Positions 1 through 9,828 of a DNA stretch of 64,000 nt are shown here, piece by piece. Position 1 is the first letter of the stretch. Each line of letters starts with the position of its first letter. Origin of the DNA: Burkholderiaceae bacterium (GTDB lineage Bacteria; Pseudomonadota; Gammaproteobacteria; Burkholderiales; Burkholderiaceae); NCBI GenBank assembly GCA_947448415.1, contig CANFMT010000007.1, positions 32,616 to 96,615 on the forward strand. Reading direction: 5' to 3'. Both the position numbers and the translations under genes were made by a program. Below the pieces are notes generated by a model. The model saw nothing but the letters and a program-made list of their open reading frames with translations. It was not told the origin of the DNA and made no database searches.

Positions 1-129
1 ATTGACCCTTGGGGGGATGTGATAGAAGACTTGCCCGAAGGTGAAGGCTTTATTTCTGGGGTTTTAAGCAAAGAAAAACTAAACGAGGTACGCTCTAAGT
101 TACCCGCTCTTGCACACCGTAAGCTTTAA
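1..129 (+). CDS. Carbon-nitrogen hydrolase (nitrilase family), C-terminal end only
   Basis: An open frame enters from the left edge and ends at TAA (127-129), giving 42 residues that begin [14 protein letters not shown] and finish [12 protein letters not shown]. This tail is typical of the Nit1/omega-amidase branch of the nitrilase superfamily, whose last strand carries a DPWG motif and ends in LPxxxHR. The catalytic Glu-Lys-Cys residues lie outside the window, so substrate cannot be judged. It is followed after about 20 bp by tldD on the same strand, a common betaproteobacterial arrangement. Family assignment is from motif memory only. Confidence 0.75.
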   Translation: MDPWGDVIEDLPEGEGFISGVLSKEKLNEVRSKLPALAHRKL

Positions 130-149
130 CGAAAGACCTCTTGAATCAC

Positions 150-1640
150 ATGAATGCACCAGAAGCACTATTTCCAAGTAAATGGACCAAAGCCAAGAAG
201 CAAGCGGACTTAATTAAGTTAGCTAAATCAATCCTACTTGAACCAACAGGATTATCTGAGCAGGACCTTCATCACACCTTTGGCAATCTCTTTACTCATC
301 GTCTTGATGATGCAGATTTGTACTTTCAGCATACTCGCAGTGAGAGCTGGAGTCTTGAGGAGGGAATTGTCAAATCGGGTAGTTTTAATATTGACCAGGG
401 TGTTGGTGTACGTGCCATCTATGGTGATAAGACCGCCTTCGCCTATTCAGATGAAATTAATCTAGAGGCTTTAAATAAGGCAGCAAAGGCAACACGTGTA
501 ATAGGTCCCGCGGGTGGGAAGCAAGCCGTTGCAAGCAAACTATTTAATCCAGTCTCCAATCAGCTCTACTCAGACATTAACCCCCTGAATTCATTGGAAC
601 CCAAAGAAAAAATTGCATTATTAGAAAGTATTGAGCGACGTGCAAAAGCGCGTGACCCGCGCATTATTCAAGTCATGGCAAGTCTTGCTGGGGAGTTTGA
701 TGTCGTTTTAGTGGTGCGGGCAGATGGATTATTGGCTGCCGATATTCGACCGCTAGTGCGCGTTTCAGTGCATGTGATTGCCGAACAAAACGGACGACGA
801 GAATCCGGATCCTCGGGTGGTGGAGCGCGTCACGACTATCTCTACTTCGATACTGATCTGATCAATCGATATGTGGATGAGGCAGTTGATGGAGCCCTAG
901 TCAACCTAGAGTCTCGTCCCGCACCTGCTGGACCGATGACCGTTGTGATGGGCCCGGGTTGGCCTGGTGTTCTTTTACATGAAGCGGTTGGTCATGGCCT
1001 TGAGGGTGACTTTAATCGCAAAGGATCTTCAGCATTTGCTGGGTGTATCGGTCAACGCGTTGCAGCCAAAGGTGTCACAGTAGTTGATGATGGAACGCTC
1101 TCTGGACGTAGAGGCTCTTTAAATATTGATGACGAAGGAACTCCAACTCAGTGCACAACTTTGATTGAGGACGGGATTCTAAAAGGTTATATCCAAGATA
1201 GTCTCAATGCGCGCCTTATGAATATGCCTCTTACTGGCAATGGGCGCCGAGAAAGCTTTGCATCCCTCCCCATGCCACGCATGACTAATACCTATATGCT
1301 GGCAGGCAAAGATGATCCCCAAGAAATCGTAGCCAGTATCAAGCGTGGCTTATATGCCGTGAATTTTGGCGGCGGTCAGGTGGATATCACTAGCGGAAAA
1401 TTTGTCTTTTCTGCCTCCGAGGCTTACTGGGTTGAGAACGGCAAAATCCAATACCCCGTCAAAGGCGCAACCATTATTGGCAGCGGTCCAGAATCGCTCA
1501 AACAGGTTTCCATGATTGGAAATGACCTCAAATTGGATGGCGGCGTAGGGGTTTGCGGCAAAGAAGGGCAAAGCGTTCCGGTTGGGGTTGGGCAGCCTAC
1601 CCTCAGGATTGATAGTCTAACTGTGGGTGGTACCGCCTGA
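150..1640 (+). CDS. tldD: TldD metalloprotease
   Basis: TldD is the catalytic subunit of the TldD/TldE (PmbA) zinc protease, a cytosolic heterodimer that degrades unfolded peptides, processes some antibacterial peptides and helps modulate gyrase. The HEAVGH motif (about residues 277-282) supplies the zinc ligands of the family's HExxxH site, and the surrounding LEGDFNRKG context is characteristic. The N-terminal part has the usual DLYFQ and GVGVRA motifs. The length of just under 500 residues is slightly above that of E. coli TldD. The ORF track starts at a TTG (141); I prefer the ATG at 150, but the difference is only three residues. The partner PmbA is not in this window. Confidence 0.93.
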   Translation: MNAPEALFPSKWTKAKKQADLIKLAKSILLEPTGLSEQDLHHTFGNLFTHRLDDADLYFQHTRSESWSLEEGIVKSGSFNIDQGVGVRAIYGDKTAFAYSDEINLEALNKAAKATRVIGPAGGKQAVASKLFNPVSNQLYSDINPLNSLEPKEKIALLESIERRAKARDPRIIQVMASLAGEFDVVLVVRADGLLAADIRPLVRVSVHVIAEQNGRRESGSSGGGARHDYLYFDTDLINRYVDEAVDGALVNLESRPAPAGPMTVVMGPGWPGVLLHEAVGHGLEGDFNRKGSSAFAGCIGQRVAAKGVTVVDDGTLSGRRGSLNIDDEGTPTQCTTLIEDGILKGYIQDSLNARLMNMPLTGNGRRESFASLPMPRMTNTYMLAGKDDPQEIVASIKRGLYAVNFGGGQVDITSGKFVFSASEAYWVENGKIQYPVKGATIIGSGPESLKQVSMIGNDLKLDGGVGVCGKEGQSVPVGVGQPTLRIDSLTVGGTA

Positions 1641-1670
1641 TTTTGTCTAAATACGGCTTAAAATAGATGC

Positions 1671-2795
1671 ATGAGCCAACAAAACACAAACCCCGCTACT
1701 TGGTATTCCGCTGTCGACAAGACTTCGGACACTGATGATCAACGCATTGACAACATTACCGCTCTGCCACCACCAGAGCATTTAATTCGCTTTTTTCCGA
1801 TCTCAGGAAGCCCAACAGAAGCGCTGATCAGCAAAACGCGCAAGAAGATCCGCAACATTATTCATGGCAAAGATGATCGTTTACTCATCATCATCGGACC
1901 ATGCTCCATTCATGATCCAAAAGCTGCACTGGAATATTGTCAGCGCCTCTTAGTCGAGCGCGAACGTCTTGCGGGTGAGCTCGAAATTGTGATGCGTGTT
2001 TATTTTGAAAAGCCACGCACTACCGTAGGATGGAAAGGATTGATAAACGACCCGTACTTAGATGAGAGCTATCGCATCGAAGAAGGTCTACGTATTGCTC
2101 GTCAAGTTCTCATAGAAATCAATCGACTGGGTATGCCAGCTGGTAGCGAATTCTTAGATGTTATTTCCCCGCAATACATTGCTGACCTCATTTCATGGGG
2201 AGCAATTGGTGCGCGCACCACCGAAAGCCAAGTTCATCGCGAACTAGCTTCCGGCTTGTCTGCGCCTATCGGATTTAAGAATGGTACTGATGGCAATATC
2301 AAAATCGCCACTGATGCTATTCAAGCAGCTGGACGTCCGCATCACTTTTTATCCGTTCACAAGAATGGGCAAGTATCTGTTGTAGAAACTAAGGGCAATA
2401 AAGATTGTCACGTTATCTTGCGCGGCGGCAAAGAGCCAAACTATGAAGCTAAATTTGTTCAGGCCGCCTGCTCTGAGCTAGAAGCAGCAAAGCTTCCAGG
2501 AAGCTTGATGGTTGACCTCTCGCATGCCAATTCAAGCAAAAAGCATGAGCGTCAAATTGTTGTAGCCGATGACGTAGCACAACAAATTGAAGCTGGATCC
2601 CATCAGATTTTTGGCGTAATGATTGAGAGCCATTTAAATGATGGCGCTCAAAAATTTACACCAGGAAAAGATGACCCAAGTAAATTAGAATACGGTCGCA
2701 GCATTACTGATGCCTGTATTGACTGGGATAGTTCTGTACAAGTATTAGAACGTCTTGCTACTGCAGTAAAGAAGCGCAGAAGCAAGAAAAAATAA
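1671..2795 (+). CDS. aroG: 3-deoxy-7-phosphoheptulonate synthase (class I)
   Basis: It catalyses the first step of the shikimate pathway, condensing phosphoenolpyruvate and erythrose 4-phosphate to DAHP in the cytosol. At 374 residues it has the normal length of the AroF/G/H family. The family motifs are visible: GPCSIHDP (phosphate binding), FEKPRTTVGWKG, the GxKNGTDG segment and a DLSHANSSK metal/substrate segment. Which aromatic amino acid inhibits it cannot be fixed from sequence alone, so the aroG symbol is given as the closest class. It lies 30 bp after tldD and is followed by a strong terminator. A TAAAAT box lies six bases before the ATG, suggesting its own, possibly leaderless, promoter. 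Confidence 0.93.
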   Translation: MSQQNTNPATWYSAVDKTSDTDDQRIDNITALPPPEHLIRFFPISGSPTEALISKTRKKIRNIIHGKDDRLLIIIGPCSIHDPKAALEYCQRLLVERERLAGELEIVMRVYFEKPRTTVGWKGLINDPYLDESYRIEEGLRIARQVLIEINRLGMPAGSEFLDVISPQYIADLISWGAIGARTTESQVHRELASGLSAPIGFKNGTDGNIKIATDAIQAAGRPHHFLSVHKNGQVSVVETKGNKDCHVILRGGKEPNYEAKFVQAACSELEAAKLPGSLMVDLSHANSSKKHERQIVVADDVAQQIEAGSHQIFGVMIESHLNDGAQKFTPGKDDPSKLEYGRSITDACIDWDSSVQVLERLATAVKKRRSKKK

Positions 2796-2824
2796 TGCAG
2801 CAGTCATTTTCAGCTAATGCAATT

Positions 2825-2856
2825 AAAAGAGACTATTTATTTGGTCTCTTTTTTTT
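2825..2856. terminator. Rho-independent terminator between aroG and the cobalamin adenosyltransferase gene
   Basis: AAAAGAGAC and GGTCTCTTTT form a stem around an AT-rich loop, followed by eight or more T on the plus strand. It closes aroG and overlaps the last codons of the convergent adenosyltransferase gene. The A-run on the other arm makes it usable in both directions. Confidence 0.8.
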
Positions 2857-3406
2857 CGTGCTTCCAAAGTACATCAGAGCCACCGGCTGCTCGATTTAAA
2901 ACGCGTGCAAGCACAAAGAGCAAATCGGATAATCGATTTACATATTGACGAGGAGAGTCATATAAGGGCTCCTCCCAACCTAAGCGAACAATAGAGCGCT
3001 CTGCTCTTCGGCAAACAGTCCGACATACATGTGCTTGTGCTGCAGCACCTGTTCCACCTGGCAAGATGAACTCTGTCAAAGGCGGTAATTGCTGGTTATA
3101 TTTTTCTAGCCAAATATCGAGCTGTGCTACATGTTCCGGATTGAGGAGCTTGTAATTAGGAATACAAAGCTCGCCACCTAAATCAAATAAGTCATGCTGC
3201 ACCTGCAGAAAAAGCTCTCGCATTTCGGCCGTGATACTTTCCGGGATTTCTTCGGTCATTAAAACACCGATTTCTGAGTTCAATTCATCGACATCACCCA
3301 TAGCGCAAATCCGCAGATGATCCTTCTCAACACGACTGCCGTCACCCAAGCCCGTCATCCCCGCATCACCGGTTCTTGTGGCAATTTTTGATAATCGATT
3401 TCCCAT
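2837..3406 (-). CDS. Cob(I)yrinic acid a,c-diamide / cob(I)alamin adenosyltransferase, PduO type
   Basis: It transfers the adenosyl group of ATP to cob(I)alamin to make coenzyme B12. The PduO/MMAB family is recognisable from the N-terminal TRTGDAGMTGLGDG ATP-binding loop, the RTVCRRAERSIVRL helix with the conserved RRAER segment, and the C-terminal YVNRLSDLLFVLAR. Its 189 residues are normal for the family. The gene is divergent from glcD with only 18 bp between the start codons. A perfect TATAAT on its strand ends seven bases before the ATG, so the transcript may be leaderless. Several symbols are in use for this family (pduO, cobO, mmaB), so I leave the field empty. Confidence 0.9.
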   Translation of the reverse strand: MGNRLSKIATRTGDAGMTGLGDGSRVEKDHLRICAMGDVDELNSEIGVLMTEEIPESITAEMRELFLQVQHDLFDLGGELCIPNYKLLNPEHVAQLDIWLEKYNQQLPPLTEFILPGGTGAAAQAHVCRTVCRRAERSIVRLGWEEPLYDSPRQYVNRLSDLLFVLARVLNRAAGGSDVLWKHEKKETK

Positions 3407-3424
3407 GAGCTTAATTATAGGTAA

Positions 3425-4939
3425 ATGGCTAAAATGATTCTTATGAATATGGTGACCCCACCCCCCGATTTAGCCGCTATAAGCGCCCTTCAGTCAAAAT
3501 TGGTATCGGCCTTACGCCCAATACTTCCGGAACATGCACTTCTGTGGGAGCCGGAAGACACTATTCCTTATGAATGCGATGGCTTAGCCGCCTACAGAAG
3601 GATGCCATTGGCAGTAGCTTTGCCTGAGACTGAAGAGCAGGTTGCTCAAATTTTGAAGGTTTGCTATGCAATGCAAATACCAGTGGTGCCTCGCGGATCA
3701 GGAACAGGGCTTTCTGGTGGTGCAATGCCACTCTCTCAAGGTTTAGTGCTGTCATTGGCCAAGCTTAAAAAAATTATGAGCATTGATCCATTTACCCGCA
3801 CTGCGGTTGTTCAACCCGGCGTTCGCAATCTTGCCATCTCAGAAGCCGTTGCGCATCTTGGCTTGTACTACGCACCAGATCCTTCGTCTCAAATTGCTTG
3901 CTCGATTGGTGGTAACGTCAACGAAAACTCTGGTGGCGTGCATTGCCTTAAATATGGGCTCACATTACATAATGTTCTGCGCGTCCGTGCAATCCTAATG
4001 AATGGTGAAATCGTAGAATTTGGTGGCTTAGCGCCAGATTCTCCTGGATTAGATTTGCTTGCAATCATGATGGGTAGCGAAGGCATGCTAGCTGTGGTTA
4101 CTGAAGTCACCGTTAAATTAGTTGCTAAGCCAAAATTGGCTCGCGTAATCATGGCAAGCTTTGACGATATTGAAAAAGGCGGCAATGCAGTTGCTGCCAT
4201 CATTGCTGCCGGCATTATTCCTGCAGGTTTAGAAATGATGGATAAAGCTACCACTCGTGCCGTAGAAGAGTTTGTGCACGCCGGTTATGACTTAGATGCT
4301 GCAGCTATTTTGCTCTGCGAATCGGATGGCACTCCAGAAGAAGTAGCAGAAGAGATTGATCGCATGACTAAGGTTCTTGAACATGCTGGCGCCAGCGGTA
4401 TTCAGATCTCCAAAAATGAAGCTGAGCGCTTAAAGTTTTGGAGTGGCCGCAAGAACGCTTTCCCTGCGGCTGGACGCCTAGCACCAGACTACTACTGCAT
4501 GGATGGCACCATTCCCCGTCGACACATTGCTACGTTACTCAAGCGCATTCAGGGCATGGAAGAGAAGTATGGCCTTGGCTGCTTAAATGTCTTTCATGCA
4601 GGTGATGGCAATATGCATCCCCTTATTTTATTTAATGGCGCAGACCAAGAAGAATGGCATCGCGCTGAAGAATTCGGTACAGAAATTTTAGAAGCCTGCG
4701 TTGAACTTGGTGGCACCATCACCGGTGAGCATGGCGTAGGTATCGAAAAAATTAATTCGATGTGTGTGCAGTTTGGAGAAGGTGAGCGCGAATCTTTCTG
4801 GGGAGTGAAGAGCGCCTTTGATCCAGAAAAGTTGCTCAACCCAGATAAAGCCATCCCAACTTTGAGTCGCTGCGCAGAATATGGCCGCATGCGCATTAGT
4901 GGTGGCCAATTGCCCCACCCAGAATTGGAGCGCTTCTAA
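3425..4939 (+). CDS. glcD: Glycolate oxidase subunit GlcD (FAD-linked oxidase)
   Basis: This is the FAD-binding catalytic subunit of glycolate/D-lactate oxidase, which oxidises glycolate to glyoxylate and passes electrons through GlcF to the respiratory chain. The FAD_binding_4 domain (residues about 50-230) shows PVVPRGSGTGLSGGA and SIGGNVNENSGG. The FAD-oxidase C-terminal domain carries HAGDGNMHP and the TGEHGVGIEK signature. The 504 residues match the family. It is first in glcD-glcE-glcF, with its TAA sharing one base with the glcE ATG. The start is uncertain: four ATGs occur in the first 27 bases, and none has a strong Shine-Dalgarno sequence. Confidence 0.93.
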   Translation: MAKMILMNMVTPPPDLAAISALQSKLVSALRPILPEHALLWEPEDTIPYECDGLAAYRRMPLAVALPETEEQVAQILKVCYAMQIPVVPRGSGTGLSGGAMPLSQGLVLSLAKLKKIMSIDPFTRTAVVQPGVRNLAISEAVAHLGLYYAPDPSSQIACSIGGNVNENSGGVHCLKYGLTLHNVLRVRAILMNGEIVEFGGLAPDSPGLDLLAIMMGSEGMLAVVTEVTVKLVAKPKLARVIMASFDDIEKGGNAVAAIIAAGIIPAGLEMMDKATTRAVEEFVHAGYDLDAAAILLCESDGTPEEVAEEIDRMTKVLEHAGASGIQISKNEAERLKFWSGRKNAFPAAGRLAPDYYCMDGTIPRRHIATLLKRIQGMEEKYGLGCLNVFHAGDGNMHPLILFNGADQEEWHRAEEFGTEILEACVELGGTITGEHGVGIEKINSMCVQFGEGERESFWGVKSAFDPEKLLNPDKAIPTLSRCAEYGRMRISGGQLPHPELERF

Positions 4940-6084
4940 TGAGTCACTCCGATTCACAAATCGATGTATTCCGAGACCAAATTCTCAATGCAGCGAACAA
5001 TAAAACTCCGCTATCTATCGAAGGCGGCGGCACAAAGTCTTGGTACGGCAACCCCAATCAATTCACCAAGTTAGAGACGCGTGCGTACTCGGGGATACTG
5101 GAATATCAACCAGAAGAATTAGTCATTACCGCTTGCGCAGGGACTCCACTAAAAGAAATTGAAGCAGCGCTCAAGGAAAAAAATCAGGTCCTCGCTTTTG
5201 AGCCGCCACACTTTGGTGAAAATGCCACTTTTGGTGGTGCCATTGCTGCTGGCTTAGCGGGCCCCGGCCGCATCACCGTTGGAAATTTCCGTGACTTTGT
5301 ATTGGGCGCTCGCATTTTAGATGGCAAAGGTCAGGATCTTTCTTTTGGCGGCAAGGTAATGAAAAACGTTGCAGGGTACGATGTCTCTCGCTTACTTCCT
5401 GGCTCCTTAGGAACACTTGCGCTGCTGTTAGAGGCATCAGTCAAGGTATTACCGAAACCCGCTGCCTGCGCTACCTTGCGTTGCCAAATCTCTCAAGATA
5501 ACGCCTTAAAAGTACTGAATGAATGGGCTGGTCAGCCTCTACCACTCTCCGCAAGTTGCTGGCTTGGCTCAGCAAAAGGTGGAGATGGCGAACTTACTAT
5601 CCGTCTTGCTGGCGCTGCTGCTGCAGTTAAGGCTGCTATTCCACTAATGAGTTCATTGGTCCTTGCCTCCGAGGTCAATGATGAAGTTGCAGAACAATTT
5701 TGGAATGACTTGCGTGAGCAAAAACTCTCCACACTTAGCAATCTTGGCGCAGATCAAACCCTATATCGCCTAGCTTTGCCTGCTGCCTGTGGGCCAATTA
5801 CCATTCCCGACAGCGATGATCAAGTCACTCTAGAGTGGCATGGCCAACAACGCTGGATCAAAGCTCCTGGAGATGAAGCTACCTTTGCAAGCATTAAGGC
5901 GCTCGCCAATTCTCATGGCGGACATGCAACGCGTTTTAGGCAGGGAGCAAATATAAATCCCTCCTATCAGCGCTTTACTTTGCTTTCAGAACAAGCTCAA
6001 TCCAAAGCCCTTGAGGTAGTGCAAGAGCGCTTGAGATCCTCTTTCGATCCTTTCGGCGTATTTGCCACTAAACGTCTTCCATAA
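4939..6084 (+). CDS. glcE: Glycolate oxidase subunit GlcE
   Basis: GlcE is the second FAD-binding subunit of glycolate oxidase. It is smaller than GlcD and lacks the C-terminal FAD-oxidase cap. Family signs are GGGTKSWYG near residue 30, the LEYQPEELVITACAGTPL segment, and GGAIAAGLAGPGR followed by GGKVMKNVAGYDVSRL, which form the flavin pocket. The C-terminus FDPFGVFATKRLP is characteristic. At 381 residues it is normal in length. The TAATG overlap with glcD indicates translational coupling, and glcF follows nine bases later, so the three subunits are made together. Confidence 0.93.
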   Translation: MSHSDSQIDVFRDQILNAANNKTPLSIEGGGTKSWYGNPNQFTKLETRAYSGILEYQPEELVITACAGTPLKEIEAALKEKNQVLAFEPPHFGENATFGGAIAAGLAGPGRITVGNFRDFVLGARILDGKGQDLSFGGKVMKNVAGYDVSRLLPGSLGTLALLLEASVKVLPKPAACATLRCQISQDNALKVLNEWAGQPLPLSASCWLGSAKGGDGELTIRLAGAAAAVKAAIPLMSSLVLASEVNDEVAEQFWNDLREQKLSTLSNLGADQTLYRLALPAACGPITIPDSDDQVTLEWHGQQRWIKAPGDEATFASIKALANSHGGHATRFRQGANINPSYQRFTLLSEQAQSKALEVVQERLRSSFDPFGVFATKRLP

Positions 6085-6092
6085 GTTTTTAT

Positions 6093-7370
6093 ATGCAAAC
6101 TCAACTCGCACCTCAATTTGCCAACACGCCGGAAGGTATCGAGGCGGCCCATATTCTGGGCAAATGTGTCCATTGCGGTTTTTGTACCGCTACCTGCCCC
6201 ACCTATCAGCTTCTTGGTGATGAATTAGATGGCCCGCGTGGACGCATCTATCTCATTAAGCAAATGGCTGAAGGCCAAGCGCCAACCGAAAAGACTCGTC
6301 TTCACCTAGATCGCTGTCTAACCTGCCGCAATTGCGAGAGTACTTGCCCAAGTGGAGTTCAATACGGCAACTTGATAGATATCGGACGTAAATGGGCGGA
6401 AGAGAATACTCCAGAGCGTCCACTTGCCCAAAGACTCACTCGTTGGGTACTCAAAGAAGGTTTAACGAAGCCCGCCTTATTTAATTCAGCTATGACTTTG
6501 GGTCGCCTAATGCGCCCATTGATGCCAAGTGGCATTAAACGCAAAATTCCGCTGGCTATTAACAAAGCATTGGCTAGCTCCACCGATGCTTATGCAAGAC
6601 CTACCGCTGCTCATCAGCGAAAAATGCTTTTGCTAGAAGGCTGCGTTCAGCCTGGCATGTTGCCCAATATTAATTCGGCAACAGCACGTGTACTCAATGC
6701 ATTAAAGATTCAATTAATCAGCGCGCCCAATGCTACATGCTGCGGAGCGTTGCGCTATCACTTAAACGACCAGGCTGGCGGTTTAGACAACGCTAGGCAA
6801 AATATTGATGCATGGTGGCCTATGGTTGAGAATGGTGTAGAGGCAATTGTCATGACCGCATCTGGTTGCGGTGTGATGGTAAAAGACTATGGACACCTCT
6901 TTGCTAATGACCCTACTTATGCAACAAAGGCTAAAAAGATTTCAGAATTAACCAAAGATATTTCTGAGATTTTGCCTTCCTTACAAAATGAGCTGGTACA
7001 ACTGATCGGCACAGATCCAAAGCCTGGCGTTGTATATCACCCACCCTGCACTTTGCAACATGGCCAACAAATTCGTGGCAAGGTAGAAGATCTACTCACC
7101 AATATTGGCATTGGGGTGCGCTTATGCGCCGACAGTCATCTTTGCTGCGGTTCTGCTGGAACTTATTCAGTTACTCAACCAGAATTATCCGAACAGCTCC
7201 GCAAGAATAAGCTAACTCACCTCAATGCGGCTTGCGAAGAATCAGGGGCAGAAGTGATTGTTTCAGGAAATATTGGTTGCATTACCCATCTACAGCAAGA
7301 TGATGTCCCAGTAGTACATTGGATTGAAATCGTAGATCAATTAATCAATAACCCTTCTAAAGCCTCATGA
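6093..7370 (+). CDS. glcF: Glycolate oxidase iron-sulfur subunit GlcF
   Basis: GlcF carries electrons from the GlcD/GlcE flavins towards the quinone pool at the inner membrane. Two 4Fe-4S motifs are visible in the N-terminal 90 residues (CVHCGFCTATCP and CLTCRNCESTCP). The remaining part contains two CCG-type domains (ATCCGALRYH and LCCGSAGTYS) found in heterodisulfide-reductase-like subunits. The 425 residues are close to the family norm. Its stop overlaps the yggS start by four bases (ATGA), so yggS and proC probably share the transcript even though they are functionally unrelated. Confidence 0.93.
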   Translation: MQTQLAPQFANTPEGIEAAHILGKCVHCGFCTATCPTYQLLGDELDGPRGRIYLIKQMAEGQAPTEKTRLHLDRCLTCRNCESTCPSGVQYGNLIDIGRKWAEENTPERPLAQRLTRWVLKEGLTKPALFNSAMTLGRLMRPLMPSGIKRKIPLAINKALASSTDAYARPTAAHQRKMLLLEGCVQPGMLPNINSATARVLNALKIQLISAPNATCCGALRYHLNDQAGGLDNARQNIDAWWPMVENGVEAIVMTASGCGVMVKDYGHLFANDPTYATKAKKISELTKDISEILPSLQNELVQLIGTDPKPGVVYHPPCTLQHGQQIRGKVEDLLTNIGIGVRLCADSHLCCGSAGTYSVTQPELSEQLRKNKLTHLNAACEESGAEVIVSGNIGCITHLQQDDVPVVHWIEIVDQLINNPSKAS

Positions 7371-8092
7371 ATTCGATTGTCATCAACCTAATGAAAGTTA
7401 GGGAGCGGATTGAGCTTGCTGCTCTAGCAGCAAAGCGTGAACCCGAAGAAATTGAACTCTTGGCTGTTAGCAAAACCTTTCCTGCCTCAGCAGTGGAAGA
7501 GGCAATGCATGCGGGACAATCTGCCTTTGGTGAGAACTACGTCCAAGAGGCCGTTGAAAAAATTGAGAAGCTGGCTAAATTACGTCCTTGGTTAATTTGG
7601 CACTTCATTGGCCCACTACAAAGTAATAAAACCAGAGAAGTTGCGCAGCACTTTGACTGGGTTCATGGCGTTGATCGTCTCAAAATTGCTGAGCGCCTCT
7701 CCGCTCAACGTGGTGAATTTCCTGAACTAGCCCCTTTACAGGTCTGCGTGCAAATCAATGTGAGCGAAGAAGATAGCAAAAGTGGTGTTTCCCTGGCAGA
7801 GGTCGAAGAACTTTGCAGTGCAATCACTTCTTTACCAAATTTAGTGCTAAGAGGCTTGATGGCTATACCCGCCCCCAATCCAGACCCTCATCAACAGCGC
7901 CAGGCTTTTGCAAGCGTGCAAGATTGCTTTAGAAAGATACAAACTACCCATTCGACTGAGCTGGGATATCAATTTTTCGACACCCTTTCGATGGGTATGT
8001 CAGATGATTTAGAGGCTGCAATTGCCGAAGGAAGTACCATGGTTCGAATTGGTACAGCTATTTTTGGGAAGCGCGATAAGATTATCAAATGA
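7367..8092 (+). CDS. yggS: Pyridoxal-phosphate homeostasis protein (YggS/PLPBP)
   Basis: This is a single-domain PLP-binding protein of the alanine-racemase-like fold III that buffers PLP and affects amino and keto acid pools; it has no known catalytic activity. The PLP lysine is in LLAVSKTFP near residue 36. AFGENYVQEA, WHFIGPLQSNK and the C-terminal SMGMSDDLEAAI and VRIGTAIFG are the standard motifs. The 241 residues are normal. The pairing with proC is widely conserved in bacteria and fits the PLP/amino acid link. Overlaps of four bases on both sides indicate coupling with glcF and proC. Confidence 0.92.
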   Translation: MNSIVINLMKVRERIELAALAAKREPEEIELLAVSKTFPASAVEEAMHAGQSAFGENYVQEAVEKIEKLAKLRPWLIWHFIGPLQSNKTREVAQHFDWVHGVDRLKIAERLSAQRGEFPELAPLQVCVQINVSEEDSKSGVSLAEVEELCSAITSLPNLVLRGLMAIPAPNPDPHQQRQAFASVQDCFRKIQTTHSTELGYQFFDTLSMGMSDDLEAAIAEGSTMVRIGTAIFGKRDKIIK

Positions 8093-8958
8093 GCACAATT
8101 AAAACTGTACAAAATATTAGTAATGCACACATTACTTTCATTGGTGGTGGCAACATGGGCCGCGCCCTGATTAGCGGCCTCATTGCTAATGGATTTGAAC
8201 CCAATCAAATATCTGTAGTTGAAGCCAATGCAGTAACAGCCTTAAAGCTCCATGAGGATTTTGGAGTTCAAGGTATTGGTGCGTTAGAGCAAATTGCTTT
8301 TGACTTCTCCAAAAACAATGTAGTGGTCATGGCAATTAAGCCTCAAGACTTTAATATTGTTGCCAAAGGATTGGCCGCGAAACTCAAACATGCTAGTGCG
8401 CCCGGTCCTTTAATTCTGAGCATTGCTGCTGGCATTCGTTTAAAAGATATGAGTCGCTGGTTAGATCATGCACGCTGCGTACGCGCTATGCCAAACACCC
8501 CAGCTCTTATTGGCAAAGGGATCACAGGCTTATTTGCCGATGCCGCTGTTAATGAATCAGATCGTGCTTTGGCTGAAACGATTTGTAATGCGGTAGGCCA
8601 GGCCGTATGGGTGTCAGAAGAAAAACTTATGGACGCAGTAACCGCTGTTTCAGGTAGTGGACCAGCCTATGTCTTCGCCTTTTTGGAAGCCATGCAATCA
8701 GCAGGAGAAAAACTTGGGCTAGATACTCAAACTGCACGCAAACTAGCTTATGCAACTCTAGAGGGGGCTACTCAATTAGCTCATAACTCTGATGAGCACG
8801 CGGGCATACTACGTGAAAGAGTAACCTCTAAAGGTGGCACTACTGCAGCAGCACTAGATGTGATGAAGCAACAAGGTTGGCACGAGATTCTAGAACAAGC
8901 GATTGATGCAGCCAGCCAGCGCGGCAAAGCCATGGGCGATGAACTAGGTCAGAGCTAG
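8089..8958 (+). CDS. proC: Pyrroline-5-carboxylate reductase
   Basis: ProC performs the last step of proline synthesis, reducing 1-pyrroline-5-carboxylate with NAD(P)H. The N-terminal Rossmann loop [14 protein letters not shown] and the C-terminal dimerisation domain with [17 protein letters not shown] and [14 protein letters not shown] are diagnostic. At 289 residues it is slightly longer than the E. coli protein, mostly through an N-terminal extension of about 15 residues; a later start is therefore possible, although the ATGA overlap with yggS supports the chosen one. It ends tail to tail with ubiA, the two stop codons overlapping by four bases. Confidence 0.94.
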   Translation: MSTIKTVQNISNAHITFIGGGNMGRALISGLIANGFEPNQISVVEANAVTALKLHEDFGVQGIGALEQIAFDFSKNNVVVMAIKPQDFNIVAKGLAAKLKHASAPGPLILSIAAGIRLKDMSRWLDHARCVRAMPNTPALIGKGITGLFADAAVNESDRALAETICNAVGQAVWVSEEKLMDAVTAVSGSGPAYVFAFLEAMQSAGEKLGLDTQTARKLAYATLEGATQLAHNSDEHAGILRERVTSKGGTTAAALDVMKQQGWHEILEQAIDAASQRGKAMGDELGQS

Positions 8959-9818
8959 TTAAAGCCTAAGCCCAAGATAATCCCTAAAAATAAAAATCCG
9001 CCTAGCCAGTTGTTATGACGGAATGCCTTAAAGCAATCTTTTCGATTGCGGGTAGAGACCAGCTTTAGATGATAGATTGCACAAGCAAAAGCTAAAACCC
9101 AACCCAAGAGGAAATAGTTACTTAAATCGGCCAACTGCGCTACCCATAGCTGGCTAATGAATAGTATTGCGTAGCTCAATGCAATTGCAAGAACATCGTA
9201 CTGGCCAAACGTAATAGCTGATGTTCGTAAACCCAATCGCAAGTCATCATCGCGATCGACCATTGCATAGGCAGTGTCATAAGCAATTGCCCAAAAGATA
9301 TTTCCAACAAATAAAATCCATGCCTCTAGAGGGATGAAATCCAAAATTGCGGCATATGCCATGGGAATTCCAAAACCAAAGGCAATCCCCAGGATGGCTT
9401 GAGGCATTGCAAAAAAGCGCTTGGTAAATGGATAAATGAAGGCAACTAATAGAGCAAGAACGGAGAGTTGCTTAGTAAATACATTTAATGGCTGGATAAG
9501 CATGAAAGCGATAAAGGCCAATACACCGGCTACAACAATAGCCTCTTTGCCAGAAATTTTTCCACTAGTGACAGGACGACCCTGCGTTCTTTTGACATGC
9601 CGATCAAAGTCACGATCCGCATAATCATTAATCGCGCAACCAGCACTGCGCATCAAAAATGTACCCACTACAAAAATTAGCAATATAGATATATCTGGTA
9701 CCCCAGCACTAGCTAACCATAAAGCCCAGAGAGTAGGCCACAACAGCAATAGTGTACCGATAGGCTTATCCAGCCTAATTAAGTAACCGTAAGAGATGAA
9801 ACGCTCTCGTAAATTCAT
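8955..9818 (-). CDS. ubiA: 4-hydroxybenzoate octaprenyltransferase
   Basis: UbiA is an integral inner-membrane prenyltransferase attaching the polyprenyl tail to 4-hydroxybenzoate in ubiquinone synthesis. Both aspartate-rich metal/diphosphate motifs are present, NDYADRDFD (about residues 64-72) and [12 protein letters not shown] (about 188-199). Between and after them run hydrophobic segments consistent with the expected eight to nine membrane helices. The length of 287 residues is normal. The gene is convergent with proC and lies 10 bp downstream of recG on the same strand, so recG-ubiA may be co-transcribed. Confidence 0.93.
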   Translation of the reverse strand: MNLRERFISYGYLIRLDKPIGTLLLLWPTLWALWLASAGVPDISILLIFVVGTFLMRSAGCAINDYADRDFDRHVKRTQGRPVTSGKISGKEAIVVAGVLAFIAFMLIQPLNVFTKQLSVLALLVAFIYPFTKRFFAMPQAILGIAFGFGIPMAYAAILDFIPLEAWILFVGNIFWAIAYDTAYAMVDRDDDLRLGLRTSAITFGQYDVLAIALSYAILFISQLWVAQLADLSNYFLLGWVLAFACAIYHLKLVSTRNRKDCFKAFRHNNWLGGFLFLGIILGLGFN

Positions 9819-9828
9819 AGCGTAATTA